Source: Albibacterium profundi (GTDB lineage: Bacteria > Bacteroidota > Bacteroidia > Sphingobacteriales > Sphingobacteriaceae). Taken from it: a DNA stretch of 64,000 bases. The stretch covers positions 806,001 through 870,000 of the forward strand of contig NZ_JBBVGT010000002.1 in the NCBI RefSeq assembly GCF_042159835.1. Direction: 5' to 3'. Below are positions 10,166 to 18,716 of the stretch, one piece after another. A model generated the notes under the pieces. The model was not told the DNA's origin and made no database searches. It was given only the letters and a program-made list of their open reading frames with translations. How positions within the stretch are numbered: the stretch's first letter is position 1; each line of letters starts with the position of its first letter. The position numbers and the translations under genes are program-made.

Positions 10166-10636
10166 TTAAACATCAAACTGAATCCATTTATCCCCATTGC
10201 CTCCATAGGTGAGGTATTGGGGGTAAATTATTTCTGCTAATAACTCGAGATCATCGGCAAGTTGGGATTCGTCATCCGATAAATTACTTTCTCTATCCAC
10301 GAGATAAATACGATTATTCTTTACCGCATTCGTTTCCTTCCATTCGTCTAAGGAAAGTAACACAGCTAGATCACCGAACAGATGTTCAAAATGATCTGCT
10401 AATACCAAAATCAGGTCAGGATTGAACTTTCCACTGCCATCACCAACTTGTGCATCATAAACGCGGGCTCCCGCCATTCTCAGCAAACCAGACAGGCGTT
10501 CATTCATTTCATATTCAGGAGAATTAACAGCCGTCATGACCAGGACACGAGGTTTTTGATCTTCAGCAATAAATTTCAACTTGTGTATGACGATGTTGAT
10601 CCGCTCTTCAAGATCAGCAGGAATGTGAATATCCAT
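10166..10636 (-). CDS. Signal-less BtuF/TroA-like (helical-backbone metal receptor) domain protein
   Basis: The 156-aa sequence resembles the second half of cobalamin/iron-siderophore binding proteins: the segment PDLILVLADHFEHL and the ending AVKNNRIYLVDRES...LADDLELLAEIIYP match the typical end of that fold. There is no signal peptide or lipobox, so it is predicted cytoplasmic and is half the usual length. No transporter gene lies beside it. A -7 element (CAAATGTA, read on the minus strand as TACATTTG) at 10654-10661 fits a start at 10636, so the short length is probably real. Function unknown. Confidence 0.7.
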   Translation of the reverse strand: MDIHIPADLEERINIVIHKLKFIAEDQKPRVLVMTAVNSPEYEMNERLSGLLRMAGARVYDAQVGDGSGKFNPDLILVLADHFEHLFGDLAVLLSLDEWKETNAVKNNRIYLVDRESNLSDDESQLADDLELLAEIIYPQYLTYGGNGDKWIQFDV

Positions 10637-10696
10637 AGTTGTAACTTTGGTTACAAATGTACAAATTCACCTTAGGATATTTAGCACCCAAACAAA

Positions 10697-10728
10697 AGAA
10701 GTCGCCCACAAATGCAGGCGACTCCTTG
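10697..10728 (-). terminator. Terminator of the His-rich lipoprotein gene
   Basis: Stem AGTCGCC (10700-10706) / GGCGACT (10717-10723). On the minus strand it runs into TTCTTTTGTTT. Confidence 0.7.
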
Positions 10729-10768
10729 TCAAAACTGATATCCTCAATAAAAATTGACGATAGTTTAT

Positions 10769-11584
10769 TTATTCTGATAATGTAATTGTTCGGTCAATCG
10801 ATACATTATCTCCCGATAATGGATTACCGTTCTCATCAACCAATGATAAATTGATAGTCACTTCACCTTTTGGAGCGTTTACAATTTCATAAGGCCCCCA
10901 GTTGTCTAAAAGAAAATCCTGACCGTTAACGGTAGCTTTCACTTTATTACCATCTGTTAGATCCGTGTTCCATAAATAGAAATCTAGTAATACACGTTCA
11001 GCATCAGCTCCTTTATATTCTCCTTTCGGACGACTGTAAAACAAAGATGCATCGGTTGGAAGATCCAGTTCTTCTATTGCGCCGTTCTCGTCAATACGAA
11101 AATGCTTTAATACCGCAGCGCCATCTTCTTTAATCGACTCGTGATATGAGCGTGACAAGAAAGACAACAAGTAATGCTCTGTTCCTGTTTTGACAGTAAC
11201 AGAATGCTCAGGCTCATACAGCGCTGAATAAGGAGTATTATCCAAGATAAAGTGGATGTGTTGACCTTGACCAGAATTCGCCATATGATGAGCGTTTGAA
11301 TCATCTGTATGTTCGGTCAGTGTGAAGTTTTCCACATTGTATTTAACTGTTATTTTAGCAGAGTCTGTACCCACTTTTTCAGATGTTAGAGACGCAACCT
11401 CAAGGTTTGCCCCTGGAAATATCTTTGAGTCTTCCACGGGTAATACTTCAATAGAACTTTCTATTGCAGCCTCGGTGCTGTCAGAGCTGGATGCATCGGA
11501 ATTTTGACTTCCCGAGTTACAAGCTGTGAAACCTAAAGTTGCAAATGCGAGAGCGGCAAGGCTCAATTTAAATGTTTGTTTCAT
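10769..11584 (-). CDS. Predicted lipoprotein with a His-rich conserved segment
   Basis: 271 aa. A signal peptide and lipobox (LGFTAC, Cys at residue 22) are followed by a Ser/Asp-rich tether, so it is predicted to be an envelope lipoprotein. The middle contains closely spaced His residues (AHHMANSGQGQHIHF and later PEHSVTVKTGTEHYLLSFLSRSYHES), which could bind a metal. The C-terminal part looks like a beta-sandwich (GNPLSGDNVSIDRTI). I do not know the function. It has its own terminator. Confidence 0.8.
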   Translation of the reverse strand: MKQTFKLSLAALAFATLGFTACNSGSQNSDASSSDSTEAAIESSIEVLPVEDSKIFPGANLEVASLTSEKVGTDSAKITVKYNVENFTLTEHTDDSNAHHMANSGQGQHIHFILDNTPYSALYEPEHSVTVKTGTEHYLLSFLSRSYHESIKEDGAAVLKHFRIDENGAIEELDLPTDASLFYSRPKGEYKGADAERVLLDFYLWNTDLTDGNKVKATVNGQDFLLDNWGPYEIVNAPKGEVTINLSLVDENGNPLSGDNVSIDRTITLSE

Positions 11585-11801
11585 TGTTTTGATTTTTCTT
11601 CTATCTAATAATTATACTGTAACAAGTAAAACTAGCAATTGTTTACGAAATGGCGAATAAATAGCAAAATCGACAGGACATACTGAGGCAATTCATGATT
11701 TGTTAATAATTAAATAACCTGATTATCAAAAGGAAACACTAATTTACCAATAGAAAAAAACAGATATCCTTTTCTTTAAACGACCACTAACGATTAAACT
11801 T

Positions 11802-12275
11802 ATGACATGGAAGAAATTCAATGGAGAGATTCTAGGTGAGGACATCCTTGAAGAAGCAAACCGTGTAATTGCGCGAGAGCACGAACTAGGCAATCATTTA
11901 AAAGTTTGTATCGGAACCGATTCGCAAGTGAAAGGCAATTTTATTGATTTCGCAACGGTAATTGTTTTCGTACGTGAAAAACGAGGTGCTTTTATGTTTA
12001 TCCATCAGGAAAAAACGAAAGAAAAAATGGCTATTAAAACGCGAATGTTGGCTGAAGTACAGCGTTCCATCATGGTGGCCTACGATCTATGTCCTTTACT
12101 AGAGCGATATGAAATCGACCTCGAAGTACACGCAGACATCAATACGAATCCACAATTCAAGTCGAACCAAGCATTGCACGATGCTATGGGCTATATTTTA
12201 GGAATGGGGTTCGTTTTCAAAGCTAAACCTGAGGCGTTTGCTAGTTCAGCCTGTGCGAATAAGATGGTCCAATAG
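11802..12275 (+). CDS. YkuK-like (DUF458) RNase H-fold protein
   Basis: 157-aa soluble protein. The motif IGTDSQVKG followed by FATVIVFVREKRG, and the later EVHADINTNPQFKS, match the YkuK/DUF458 family, which has an RNase H-like fold with acidic residues (Asp in GTDS, Asp in HADIN) placed as in nucleases. Biological role in the family is unknown. It converges with the ABC ATPase gene, leaving only 4 bp between stop codons. Confidence 0.8.
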   Translation: MTWKKFNGEILGEDILEEANRVIAREHELGNHLKVCIGTDSQVKGNFIDFATVIVFVREKRGAFMFIHQEKTKEKMAIKTRMLAEVQRSIMVAYDLCPLLERYEIDLEVHADINTNPQFKSNQALHDAMGYILGMGFVFKAKPEAFASSACANKMVQ

Positions 12276-12279
12276 CTGG

Positions 12280-13353
12280 CTATTCCCTTTCATTATCATC
12301 CAAGACCGCCCTATGCTGTTTTATATGGCAAGAGACCCTATCTCCTTTTTTCAGCCCACTTCCCACATTCCGATATACCCGAAGATAGATTTCATCATTT
12401 CTGATCAAGAACTCTTCATAAAAGCCTCTAAAAAAAATGGAATCAACATAGAAAGAAGCGTCTTCATCGGCTTCGATATCAATCCATTCCGGATGAATCG
12501 CATAACATTTATGAGTAGCTTCCACGTTCAACGTACCCATCTGCTCTCGCCGTAAAATATTACTTTTTGCCAACATTCGTGCTATATACCTACTAGGCGG
12601 CTCGTTATATAAGGTAGATGGGTTGTCCACGGCAGCTAAATCACCGTCTTTCAGAATAACCAACTGATTGGCCATACCTAACACCTCCGCTGGGTCATGA
12701 GACACAATGATCACGCTTAACTTGCTCGTCTCCACAATAGCTTTCAAATCCCGTTGTAACTGATCACGAAAAGCCGCATCAACCTGATTGAAAGGCTCAT
12801 CCATTAATAAAAGCAGCGGCTGTGTAACCAAGGCTCTGGCAATCGCCGCTCGCTGTTTTTCACCACCGCTCAGGTCACTTATCCGTTGATCCTTCAGATG
12901 TTCCATTCGCAAGGACTCCAGTATCTGCATCGTACGCTGAGCTTTGTGGTCTAAATTTTCATTACTTAAGCGAGACGCTACATTATCATAGACCGTCGCA
13001 AAAGTATTGAGGTCATCGAAACCTTGGGAAACCATACGCATCTCTGGATGTCCGGGCACAAGCTGTTCACTCGGCCCCTGCACCTGATAACCCCTAAAAT
13101 GAATGTCTCCTTGATCGGGTTCAGACAATCCATAAATTAATCGCAATAAGGTGCTTTTACCGCTCCCACTCTTCCCAATGATTGCAGTAATTTCATTTTC
13201 CGCTACGCTAAAAGCAATATTTTGAAGTCCACCTGAATCACGATGGTCTGAAAACTTCTTCGAAACATTCCGTACGGCTAATAAGGGTAGATTGGGTTCA
13301 TAACTAGCTGTTGCCGGTAATCCACATGAATCATTCGAGGGTAACACTGACAT
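12280..13353 (-). CDS. Orphan ABC transporter ATP-binding protein (PotA/ThiQ-like)
   Basis: 357 aa. It has an ABC ATPase domain with Walker A GKSGSGKS, signature LSGGEKQRAAIARAL, Walker B LLLLMDEPFNQVD and switch His (SHDPAEV). About 110 residues follow, resembling a TOBE-like regulatory domain as in importer ATPases. No permease or binding-protein gene is adjacent, so its membrane partner must be elsewhere. A -7 element (minus-strand TAACTTTG) lies at 13378-13385, just upstream of the chosen ATG. The first about 24 residues are a non-conserved extension. Confidence 0.85.
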   Translation of the reverse strand: MSVLPSNDSCGLPATASYEPNLPLLAVRNVSKKFSDHRDSGGLQNIAFSVAENEITAIIGKSGSGKSTLLRLIYGLSEPDQGDIHFRGYQVQGPSEQLVPGHPEMRMVSQGFDDLNTFATVYDNVASRLSNENLDHKAQRTMQILESLRMEHLKDQRISDLSGGEKQRAAIARALVTQPLLLLMDEPFNQVDAAFRDQLQRDLKAIVETSKLSVIIVSHDPAEVLGMANQLVILKDGDLAAVDNPSTLYNEPPSRYIARMLAKSNILRREQMGTLNVEATHKCYAIHPEWIDIEADEDASFYVDSIFFRGFYEEFLIRNDEIYLRVYRNVGSGLKKGDRVSCHIKQHRAVLDDNERE

Positions 13354-13402
13354 ATATCAAATATGATTTATATATAGCAAAGTTACGAAAATAAGCGACT
13401 CT

Positions 13403-14287
13403 CTACCGATCGAATACGCCTTTAACATCAACCAGTAAGATTCCTTGATCAGTTTCATTGAACTGAACGACCTGATTACCACCCACCTGAAGGTTGCTTG
13501 CAACAAAATTGAGCACGCCACTTAGAACTTTCGGACGATCCCGAATCGGCGACTGATCTGATGTTTCACTTCGCTCAGAATGATTTTTAAGTTCCTGACT
13601 TTCCGTAAACTCTTCAAAAACGGGCTTTATAACTACGTTTTCACTCTCTACATTCGCTACTATTACTTCCGCGTTCATCGATTTTCCGACTTCCAGCTCA
13701 TCAGCAAGAACCGCCACCCGATCAGGTGCTTCTGTGATAACCATTTCTTGGTCGGCCAGTTCGTTTTGAACCGCCATACTGGTTGACTCAACAGCCTGCA
13801 TTCCCGGCTCCACCACCGTATGGACAGTTCCTGTTTCATTCACATTGCTACCCATTTGATTATAAGCCAAACGTCGCTCGTTGCGATCTTGCCCATCAGC
13901 AGTCGACGACTGGTCTGAATCGGCTTCTAAACCAAGAACCTCTTGACTATTTTGCTCAATAAAGCCATCGCTTTCTGTCTTGGACAAATCCTGGGGTGTC
14001 TTTGGAGCCAAATCATCTACCTTTTTGTTTTCTGCCGTTAGATAGATTTTTTCCTCACCCTGAAAGTTCCAAATGATAAAACCAAACAACAAGAGCCCGG
14101 CAGCAATTCTTATGACCCATGAAAGACTAATGACACGACCAAAGCGTGGAGTTTGGTGATTTAAAGTCACTTCCTGGTCCAATTCGGCCGAGATCTTACC
14201 CCATAGCGACGTTGGAACTTCTGAAGGATAGTTCTCCAGCTTCGATTTAAAAATGTCGTCAATATCCGGTTTACGATTTGATGCCAT
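13403..14287 (-). CDS. Membrane-anchored anti-sigma-like protein
   Basis: 294 aa. The N-terminal about 50 residues are cytoplasmic-looking (KPDIDDIFKSKLENYPSEVP...LWGKI), as in Bacteroidota anti-sigma proteins. One membrane helix follows (WVIRIAAGLLLFGFIIW, about residues 54-70), then an acidic, low-complexity periplasmic stretch. It overlaps the ECF sigma gene by 17 bp, implying translational coupling, and this context is the main reason for the call. I see no zinc-finger (ZAS) motif. The ending (NLQVGGNQVVQFNETDQG) is not recognised. Confidence 0.65.
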   Translation of the reverse strand: MASNRKPDIDDIFKSKLENYPSEVPTSLWGKISAELDQEVTLNHQTPRFGRVISLSWVIRIAAGLLLFGFIIWNFQGEEKIYLTAENKKVDDLAPKTPQDLSKTESDGFIEQNSQEVLGLEADSDQSSTADGQDRNERRLAYNQMGSNVNETGTVHTVVEPGMQAVESTSMAVQNELADQEMVITEAPDRVAVLADELEVGKSMNAEVIVANVESENVVIKPVFEEFTESQELKNHSERSETSDQSPIRDRPKVLSGVLNFVASNLQVGGNQVVQFNETDQGILLVDVKGVFDR

Positions 14288-14819
14288 GTAATTCCCTTTC
14301 TATAATCTTCATTTTCTGCTGCAGGCGTGAACGTGCCCTTGATAACTGCGATTTAGACGCTCCTTCAGTAATATTCAATCGTTCAGCAATTTCCTTGTGA
14401 GAGAAGCCTTCAATTGAATACATATTAAACACCAAACGGTAGCCTGCCGGCAATTCGCGTATCATTTCCATCAACTCCGTGACAGTGGCTCGATCCGAGT
14501 CGATTGTTTGAAGACTCAGCTGGCCCTCATTATCTAGCGTATCAATGCTTGTTATGAATGTCTGCTTTTTGCATGCTTCAATCGCAGTATTCACTATTAT
14601 TCTTCGCACCCAGCCTTCAAAAGAACCCTTTCCTGTAAAAGAGCTAATACGTTTAAATACCTTAATAAACCCGACCTGCATGATTTCCTCGGCCTCAAAC
14701 TGACTATCTGCATATCGCAAACAAACGGTCATCATTTTCGGCGCATAAGCTTGATACAGCATTTCCTGTGCTTTTCTGTCATTTTTTATACAGCCCTCTA
14801 ACAAGCTCTCTAGGTTCAT
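14271..14819 (-). CDS. ECF-type RNA polymerase sigma-70 factor
   Basis: 182 aa. Region 2 is seen in KMMTVCLRYADSQFEAEEIMQ...KVFKRISSF and region 4 in ELPAGYRLVFNMYSIEGFSHKEIAERL, the helix-turn-helix that binds -35 DNA. Length and lack of extra domains are typical of ECF factors. It sits between an outer-membrane barrel gene (20 bp upstream) and a membrane anti-sigma-like gene (overlapping), probably one operon. This is not a SusC/FecA-type sigma locus, because no TonB receptor is adjacent. Confidence 0.92.
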   Translation of the reverse strand: MNLESLLEGCIKNDRKAQEMLYQAYAPKMMTVCLRYADSQFEAEEIMQVGFIKVFKRISSFTGKGSFEGWVRRIIVNTAIEACKKQTFITSIDTLDNEGQLSLQTIDSDRATVTELMEMIRELPAGYRLVFNMYSIEGFSHKEIAERLNITEGASKSQLSRARSRLQQKMKIIERELHGIKS

Positions 14820-14839
14820 GTAGGTCAGTGATCGTTGTT

Positions 14840-15733
14840 TTAAAAGAAAAGCATAAGTCCAAAGCTAAGGTTTTTCAAGCCCTTTTGGTCGGGACTATCA
14901 ATAAACATATCATTAAAATAGTATTTGGTGTAGACACCGAAACTGCCAACACCTAAGCGCGCAAAACCACCGTAAGTAACCGGAGCAAAATTAAACCCAT
15001 CTTTTACCTTTTGTTTTCCTTCTTCATCACTTTTAAACTTTTGACTGCCTTGCAATAGAATTCCCATTACAGGTCCTACTGCTAGTTTTATTCGGTTGCC
15101 ATTGTCATCAGCAGGTGTTTGGAACTCAAAAGTCAAGGGAATGCGAAGATAACTGGATGAAAAACGATTCTTACTATAGTTGATCGACGATTCCATATAC
15201 GCTAGAGGCTTCGTATCTTCTGCCATAATAATATCCTTTTCCAAGCGAATATGCGTCCAGTCGAACCCTGCTGCTGCGAGTATACGGAACTGATTGCTGA
15301 ACTTGTAGCCCATTTGCAGAACGTCGAAGCCAACGTTAACTGATTTCCATCCTCTGTACTCTAGGAACTCGTTTTCCGGTGTTAATGCAAGCTTACCATC
15401 GTCCATTAACTTCGTCAAACCCAAATCAAAGCGTGCGAAAGTTATGCCCGCAAATACACGGCCTTCATCATTATCGTCGTCCGACTGACTGGAGTCTCCT
15501 GAAACGATATCCTTACCAGTCGAATCCTTTATGCGCTTGTCAATCTCTTCTTTGCCATATTCAAATATTATTTTGACTTTTTTCTTTTCACCGTTCCGGT
15601 CAATTTCCACAACAGTACTGTCCGCTACCCTTCTTATCGAATCTGGATTTCGTTGATTCTCAGCTCTTTCCTGTGCTATTACGCTGGTCACCCCTAGAGT
15701 TAATGCCAATCCTAAAAGTATGATTGATTTCAT
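14840..15733 (-). CDS. Outer-membrane beta-barrel protein (PorT-like fold)
   Basis: Starting at the second Met (minus-strand ATG at 15733), the protein begins with a clean signal peptide, MKSIILLGLALTLGVTSVIAQ. The longer start at 15772 would add 13 basic residues. A charged linker (DSSQSDDDNDEG) follows, then alternating beta-strands (VFAGITFARFDLG, NVGFDVLQMGYKF, RIPLTFEFQ) and a terminal Phe (LSFGLMLFF), as in 8-12-stranded outer-membrane barrels. It is first in a probable operon with a sigma factor and an anti-sigma-like protein, so it may sense or report envelope state. Confidence 0.75.
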   Translation of the reverse strand: MKSIILLGLALTLGVTSVIAQERAENQRNPDSIRRVADSTVVEIDRNGEKKKVKIIFEYGKEEIDKRIKDSTGKDIVSGDSSQSDDDNDEGRVFAGITFARFDLGLTKLMDDGKLALTPENEFLEYRGWKSVNVGFDVLQMGYKFSNQFRILAAAGFDWTHIRLEKDIIMAEDTKPLAYMESSINYSKNRFSSSYLRIPLTFEFQTPADDNGNRIKLAVGPVMGILLQGSQKFKSDEEGKQKVKDGFNFAPVTYGGFARLGVGSFGVYTKYYFNDMFIDSPDQKGLKNLSFGLMLFF

Positions 15734-15903
15734 ATTTCTTCGCTTAATGATGTTTAATTTATTAATTTTCATTGATTTAATTATAAAGTTTGTTCTCGCA
15801 GTCGTTTATTTTATAAGCTTATTATCTATTAGACTGTCTAAGAAGAGAAAAGGTTGCACCGAATAGAAAATATATTATAATTTTACCTAAAAAATCTGAT
15901 ACA

Positions 15904-16776
15904 TTGAAAGGAATTATACTTGCCGGAGGTTCCGGCACACGATTACACCCACTCACATTAGCGGTCAGCAAGCAATTAATGCCGGTTTACGATAAGCCGA
16001 TGATCTATTATCCGTTATCTACGTTAATGCTAGCTGGCATTCGGGAGATTCTAATTATTTCAACACCTCATGATTTGCCTCAATTCAAAAAATTATTGGG
16101 GACGGGCGCAGACCTTGGTTGTAAATTCAGTTACTCAGAACAAGCTACCCCCAATGGTTTAGCTCAGGCATTCGTAATTGGTAAAGAGTTTATCGGCAAT
16201 GATAAGGTGGCTTTAATCCTTGGTGACAATATATTTTATGGAGACGGCATCTCTAAGCTCTTGCAACAGAAGACACTAGACGAAGGGGCTACGATATTCG
16301 CCTATCAGGTATCTGACCCCGAACGATACGGTGTGGTCGAATTTGACGATGACAACCAGGTGATCTCTATTGAAGAAAAGCCAGCTCAACCCAAATCTGA
16401 TTACGCAGTTCCCGGACTTTATTTTTATGATAATTCTGTTATCCAGATTGCAGAAAATTTGGAGCCTTCCGCACGCGGCGAATATGAAATCACGGATGTA
16501 AATAAGGCCTATTTAGAGCAACGTAAATTACATGTAGGTATCTTCAGTCGCGGTACCGCCTGGCTGGATACCGGAACCTTCCCTTCACTTATGCAAGCAG
16601 GACAGTTTGTCCAAGTTATTGAAGAACGTCAGGGCTTAAAAATCGGCTGCATCGAAGAGGTGGCCTATCGGATGAATTTTATTGACGGCGAACAATTACG
16701 GAAAATTGCAGAACCGCTTGTAAAAAGCGGATACGGCCAATATTTGTTAGAAAAAGTACTTAAAAAAGTTAAATAA
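15904..16776 (+). CDS. rfbA: Glucose-1-phosphate thymidylyltransferase RfbA
   Basis: Makes dTDP-glucose, the first step to dTDP-rhamnose and other deoxysugars for surface polysaccharide. The N-terminal nucleotide motif GGSGTRLHPLT and the conserved segments KPMIYYPLSTLMLAGI, LGDNIFYG and EEKP are all present. 290 aa is normal. The start is TTG at 15904; no ATG is in reach upstream in frame, and the protein begins exactly at the conserved MKGIILAGG. It is followed after 5 bp by gmd. Confidence 0.95.
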   Translation: MKGIILAGGSGTRLHPLTLAVSKQLMPVYDKPMIYYPLSTLMLAGIREILIISTPHDLPQFKKLLGTGADLGCKFSYSEQATPNGLAQAFVIGKEFIGNDKVALILGDNIFYGDGISKLLQQKTLDEGATIFAYQVSDPERYGVVEFDDDNQVISIEEKPAQPKSDYAVPGLYFYDNSVIQIAENLEPSARGEYEITDVNKAYLEQRKLHVGIFSRGTAWLDTGTFPSLMQAGQFVQVIEERQGLKIGCIEEVAYRMNFIDGEQLRKIAEPLVKSGYGQYLLEKVLKKVK

Positions 16777-16781
16777 GATTT

Positions 16782-17918
16782 ATGAAAATCGCATTAATAA
16801 CTGGAATTACCGGACAAGACGGGGCTTATTTAGCAGAATTCCTGTTGAAAAAGGGATATTTTGTTCATGGTGTTAAACGTCGCAGTTCTCTATTTAATAC
16901 AGACCGCATTGACCATCTATACCAAGATCCACATGAGAAAGAAAGACGCTTCAAATTGCACTATGGAGATTTGACCGATGCGACCAATCTGATTCGCATT
17001 GTGCAGGAAGTTCAACCGGATGAGATATATAATCTAGCTGCACAGAGCCATGTCAAGGTCAGCTTTGACACACCAGAATACACAGCTAACGCCGACGGAC
17101 TTGGAACCTTACGCTTGCTTGAAGCTGTCCGTATTTTAGGGATGACTGATAAATGCAGAATTTATCAAGCTTCAACATCTGAATTGTACGGTTTGGTGCA
17201 AGAAGTTCCACAAAATGAAAACACCCCTTTTTATCCTCGTTCGCCTTACGCTGTAGCTAAATTGTATGCCTATTGGATTACGGTTAACTACCGAGAAGCC
17301 TATAAGATGTATGCTTGCAATGGCATCTTGTTTAATCACGAAAGTCCGGTACGGGGCGAGACCTTTGTTACCAGAAAAATTACTCGCGGCGTTAGCAAGA
17401 TTGCTTTAGGGCTCCAAGATTGCTTATACCTAGGGAATTTATCTGCACAGCGAGATTGGGGTCATGCGAAGGACTATATTGAAGCTATGTGGCTTATGTT
17501 ACAACAGGACACACCCGAAGATTATGTAATTGCTACCGGTATCACCACCACTGTGCGCGAGTTCGTAAGACAGAGCTTTGAAGAAATTGGTATCGAAGTG
17601 GAATTCGCCGGCAAAGATGAGAATGAAAAAGGCGTTATTGTCGACTTTGATGAGGAGCGAGTTGCTGCCTACGGATTAAACAAAGAAAGCATCAAGATGG
17701 GACAGACCGTCGTGCGTGTCGACCCTCGATACTTTAGACCGACAGAAGTTGAATTACTTATCGGTGACGCTTCTAAAGCAAATAAGCAACTGGGATGGAA
17801 ACCAAAATATGGCTTAGCTGCCCTTATAGAGGAGATGATGCAATCTGATATCAAAGAGATGCAGAAAGACGATTATCTTAAAAAAGGCGGCTTCAAAATC
17901 TTCAATTATTTCGAATAA
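16782..17918 (+). CDS. gmd: GDP-mannose 4,6-dehydratase
   Basis: NADP-dependent extended short-chain dehydrogenase that makes GDP-4-keto-6-deoxymannose for fucose- or rhamnose-type sugars. The Rossmann motif TGITGQDGAYLAEFLL, the S/T-E pair in ASTSELYG, the catalytic YxxxK (SPYAVAKL) and NHESPVRGETFVTRKI are all as in Gmd. 378 aa is normal. The downstream partner (fcl or rmd) is not in the window. The last codons and the following bases form an inverted repeat (17887-17895 with 17919-17927) that may help terminate transcription. Confidence 0.95.
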   Translation: MKIALITGITGQDGAYLAEFLLKKGYFVHGVKRRSSLFNTDRIDHLYQDPHEKERRFKLHYGDLTDATNLIRIVQEVQPDEIYNLAAQSHVKVSFDTPEYTANADGLGTLRLLEAVRILGMTDKCRIYQASTSELYGLVQEVPQNENTPFYPRSPYAVAKLYAYWITVNYREAYKMYACNGILFNHESPVRGETFVTRKITRGVSKIALGLQDCLYLGNLSAQRDWGHAKDYIEAMWLMLQQDTPEDYVIATGITTTVREFVRQSFEEIGIEVEFAGKDENEKGVIVDFDEERVAAYGLNKESIKMGQTVVRVDPRYFRPTEVELLIGDASKANKQLGWKPKYGLAALIEEMMQSDIKEMQKDDYLKKGGFKIFNYFE

Positions 17919-17946
17919 TGAAGCCGCGAAAGAACACCTTATCTCT

Positions 17947-18681
17947 TTAAAGTGGTCTTATCCATACATTTCGGAAACTTACGGGATTGCCGTGATCTTG
18001 CAAAGAGATTGGTCCTGGTCCATGCGCCTTATATTTCGGTAAACCGATGTATTCCGTAGTGCCTTCTAATTCGACATTGTTCTGAACAAGGATACCATTA
18101 TGCAGCACGGTTACTCTTGCTTTTGACTTCACACTACCGTCTTCATTAAAGCGAGGAGCAGTCCAGATAATATCATAAGTATGCCATTCGCCCGGCTTTT
18201 TTACTGCTGAAACCAGGGGAATATGTTGTTTGTAAACACTTGCTGCTTGTCCGTTTACATACGTTTTATTATTGTACGTGTCTAATACTTGTATTTCATA
18301 GATGCCTTGCATGAAAACACCGCTATTCCCGCGTCCTTGACCTTCTCCTTTTATCACTAAGGGACTGCGCCATTCGATATGCAATTGGTAGTCCTCAAAT
18401 TGCTGTTTGGTTTCTATACCTCCCGAGCCTGGCTTGACGGTAAAAATCCCATCTTCGACCGTCCATGGGGCCGCCTTTTTATCGTTCGAGCTAACCCATG
18501 CGTCGAGCGATGAACCATCAAACAGCACAATGGCATCAGATGGAACGTGGTTTTCACCTTCTATGGTGACCGTTTTCGGGACTGGCGTCCACACTTCGGT
18601 ATCTTCAGGTTTCATTTTTTCTTGCGCTTGAACGCTCAAACATGCACTGACTAAAACACTAGCGGCTAAAAAGTACTTCAT
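17947..18681 (-). CDS. Secreted DUF1080 (3-keto-disaccharide hydrolase-like) protein
   Basis: 244 aa with a signal peptide (MKYFLAASVLVSACLSVQAQ), so predicted periplasmic. The concanavalin-like DUF1080 fold is recognised by IVLFDGSSLDAW near the start, DYQLHIEWRSP, the GNSGVFMQG motif and the ending LQDHGNPVSFRNVWIRPL. Characterised members act on 3-keto-glycosides; the substrate here is unknown. It is probably monocistronic. Confidence 0.85.
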   Translation of the reverse strand: MKYFLAASVLVSACLSVQAQEKMKPEDTEVWTPVPKTVTIEGENHVPSDAIVLFDGSSLDAWVSSNDKKAAPWTVEDGIFTVKPGSGGIETKQQFEDYQLHIEWRSPLVIKGEGQGRGNSGVFMQGIYEIQVLDTYNNKTYVNGQAASVYKQHIPLVSAVKKPGEWHTYDIIWTAPRFNEDGSVKSKARVTVLHNGILVQNNVELEGTTEYIGLPKYKAHGPGPISLQDHGNPVSFRNVWIRPL

Positions 18682-18716
18682 TAGAATTGTTTTATTTGGT
18701 TTTTAAATTTATAGAC

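Noticed and set aside
17887..17927. Strong terminator after gmd
   Set aside because: The inverted repeat is real, but its first arm is inside the coding region and no T-run follows; noted only as possible.
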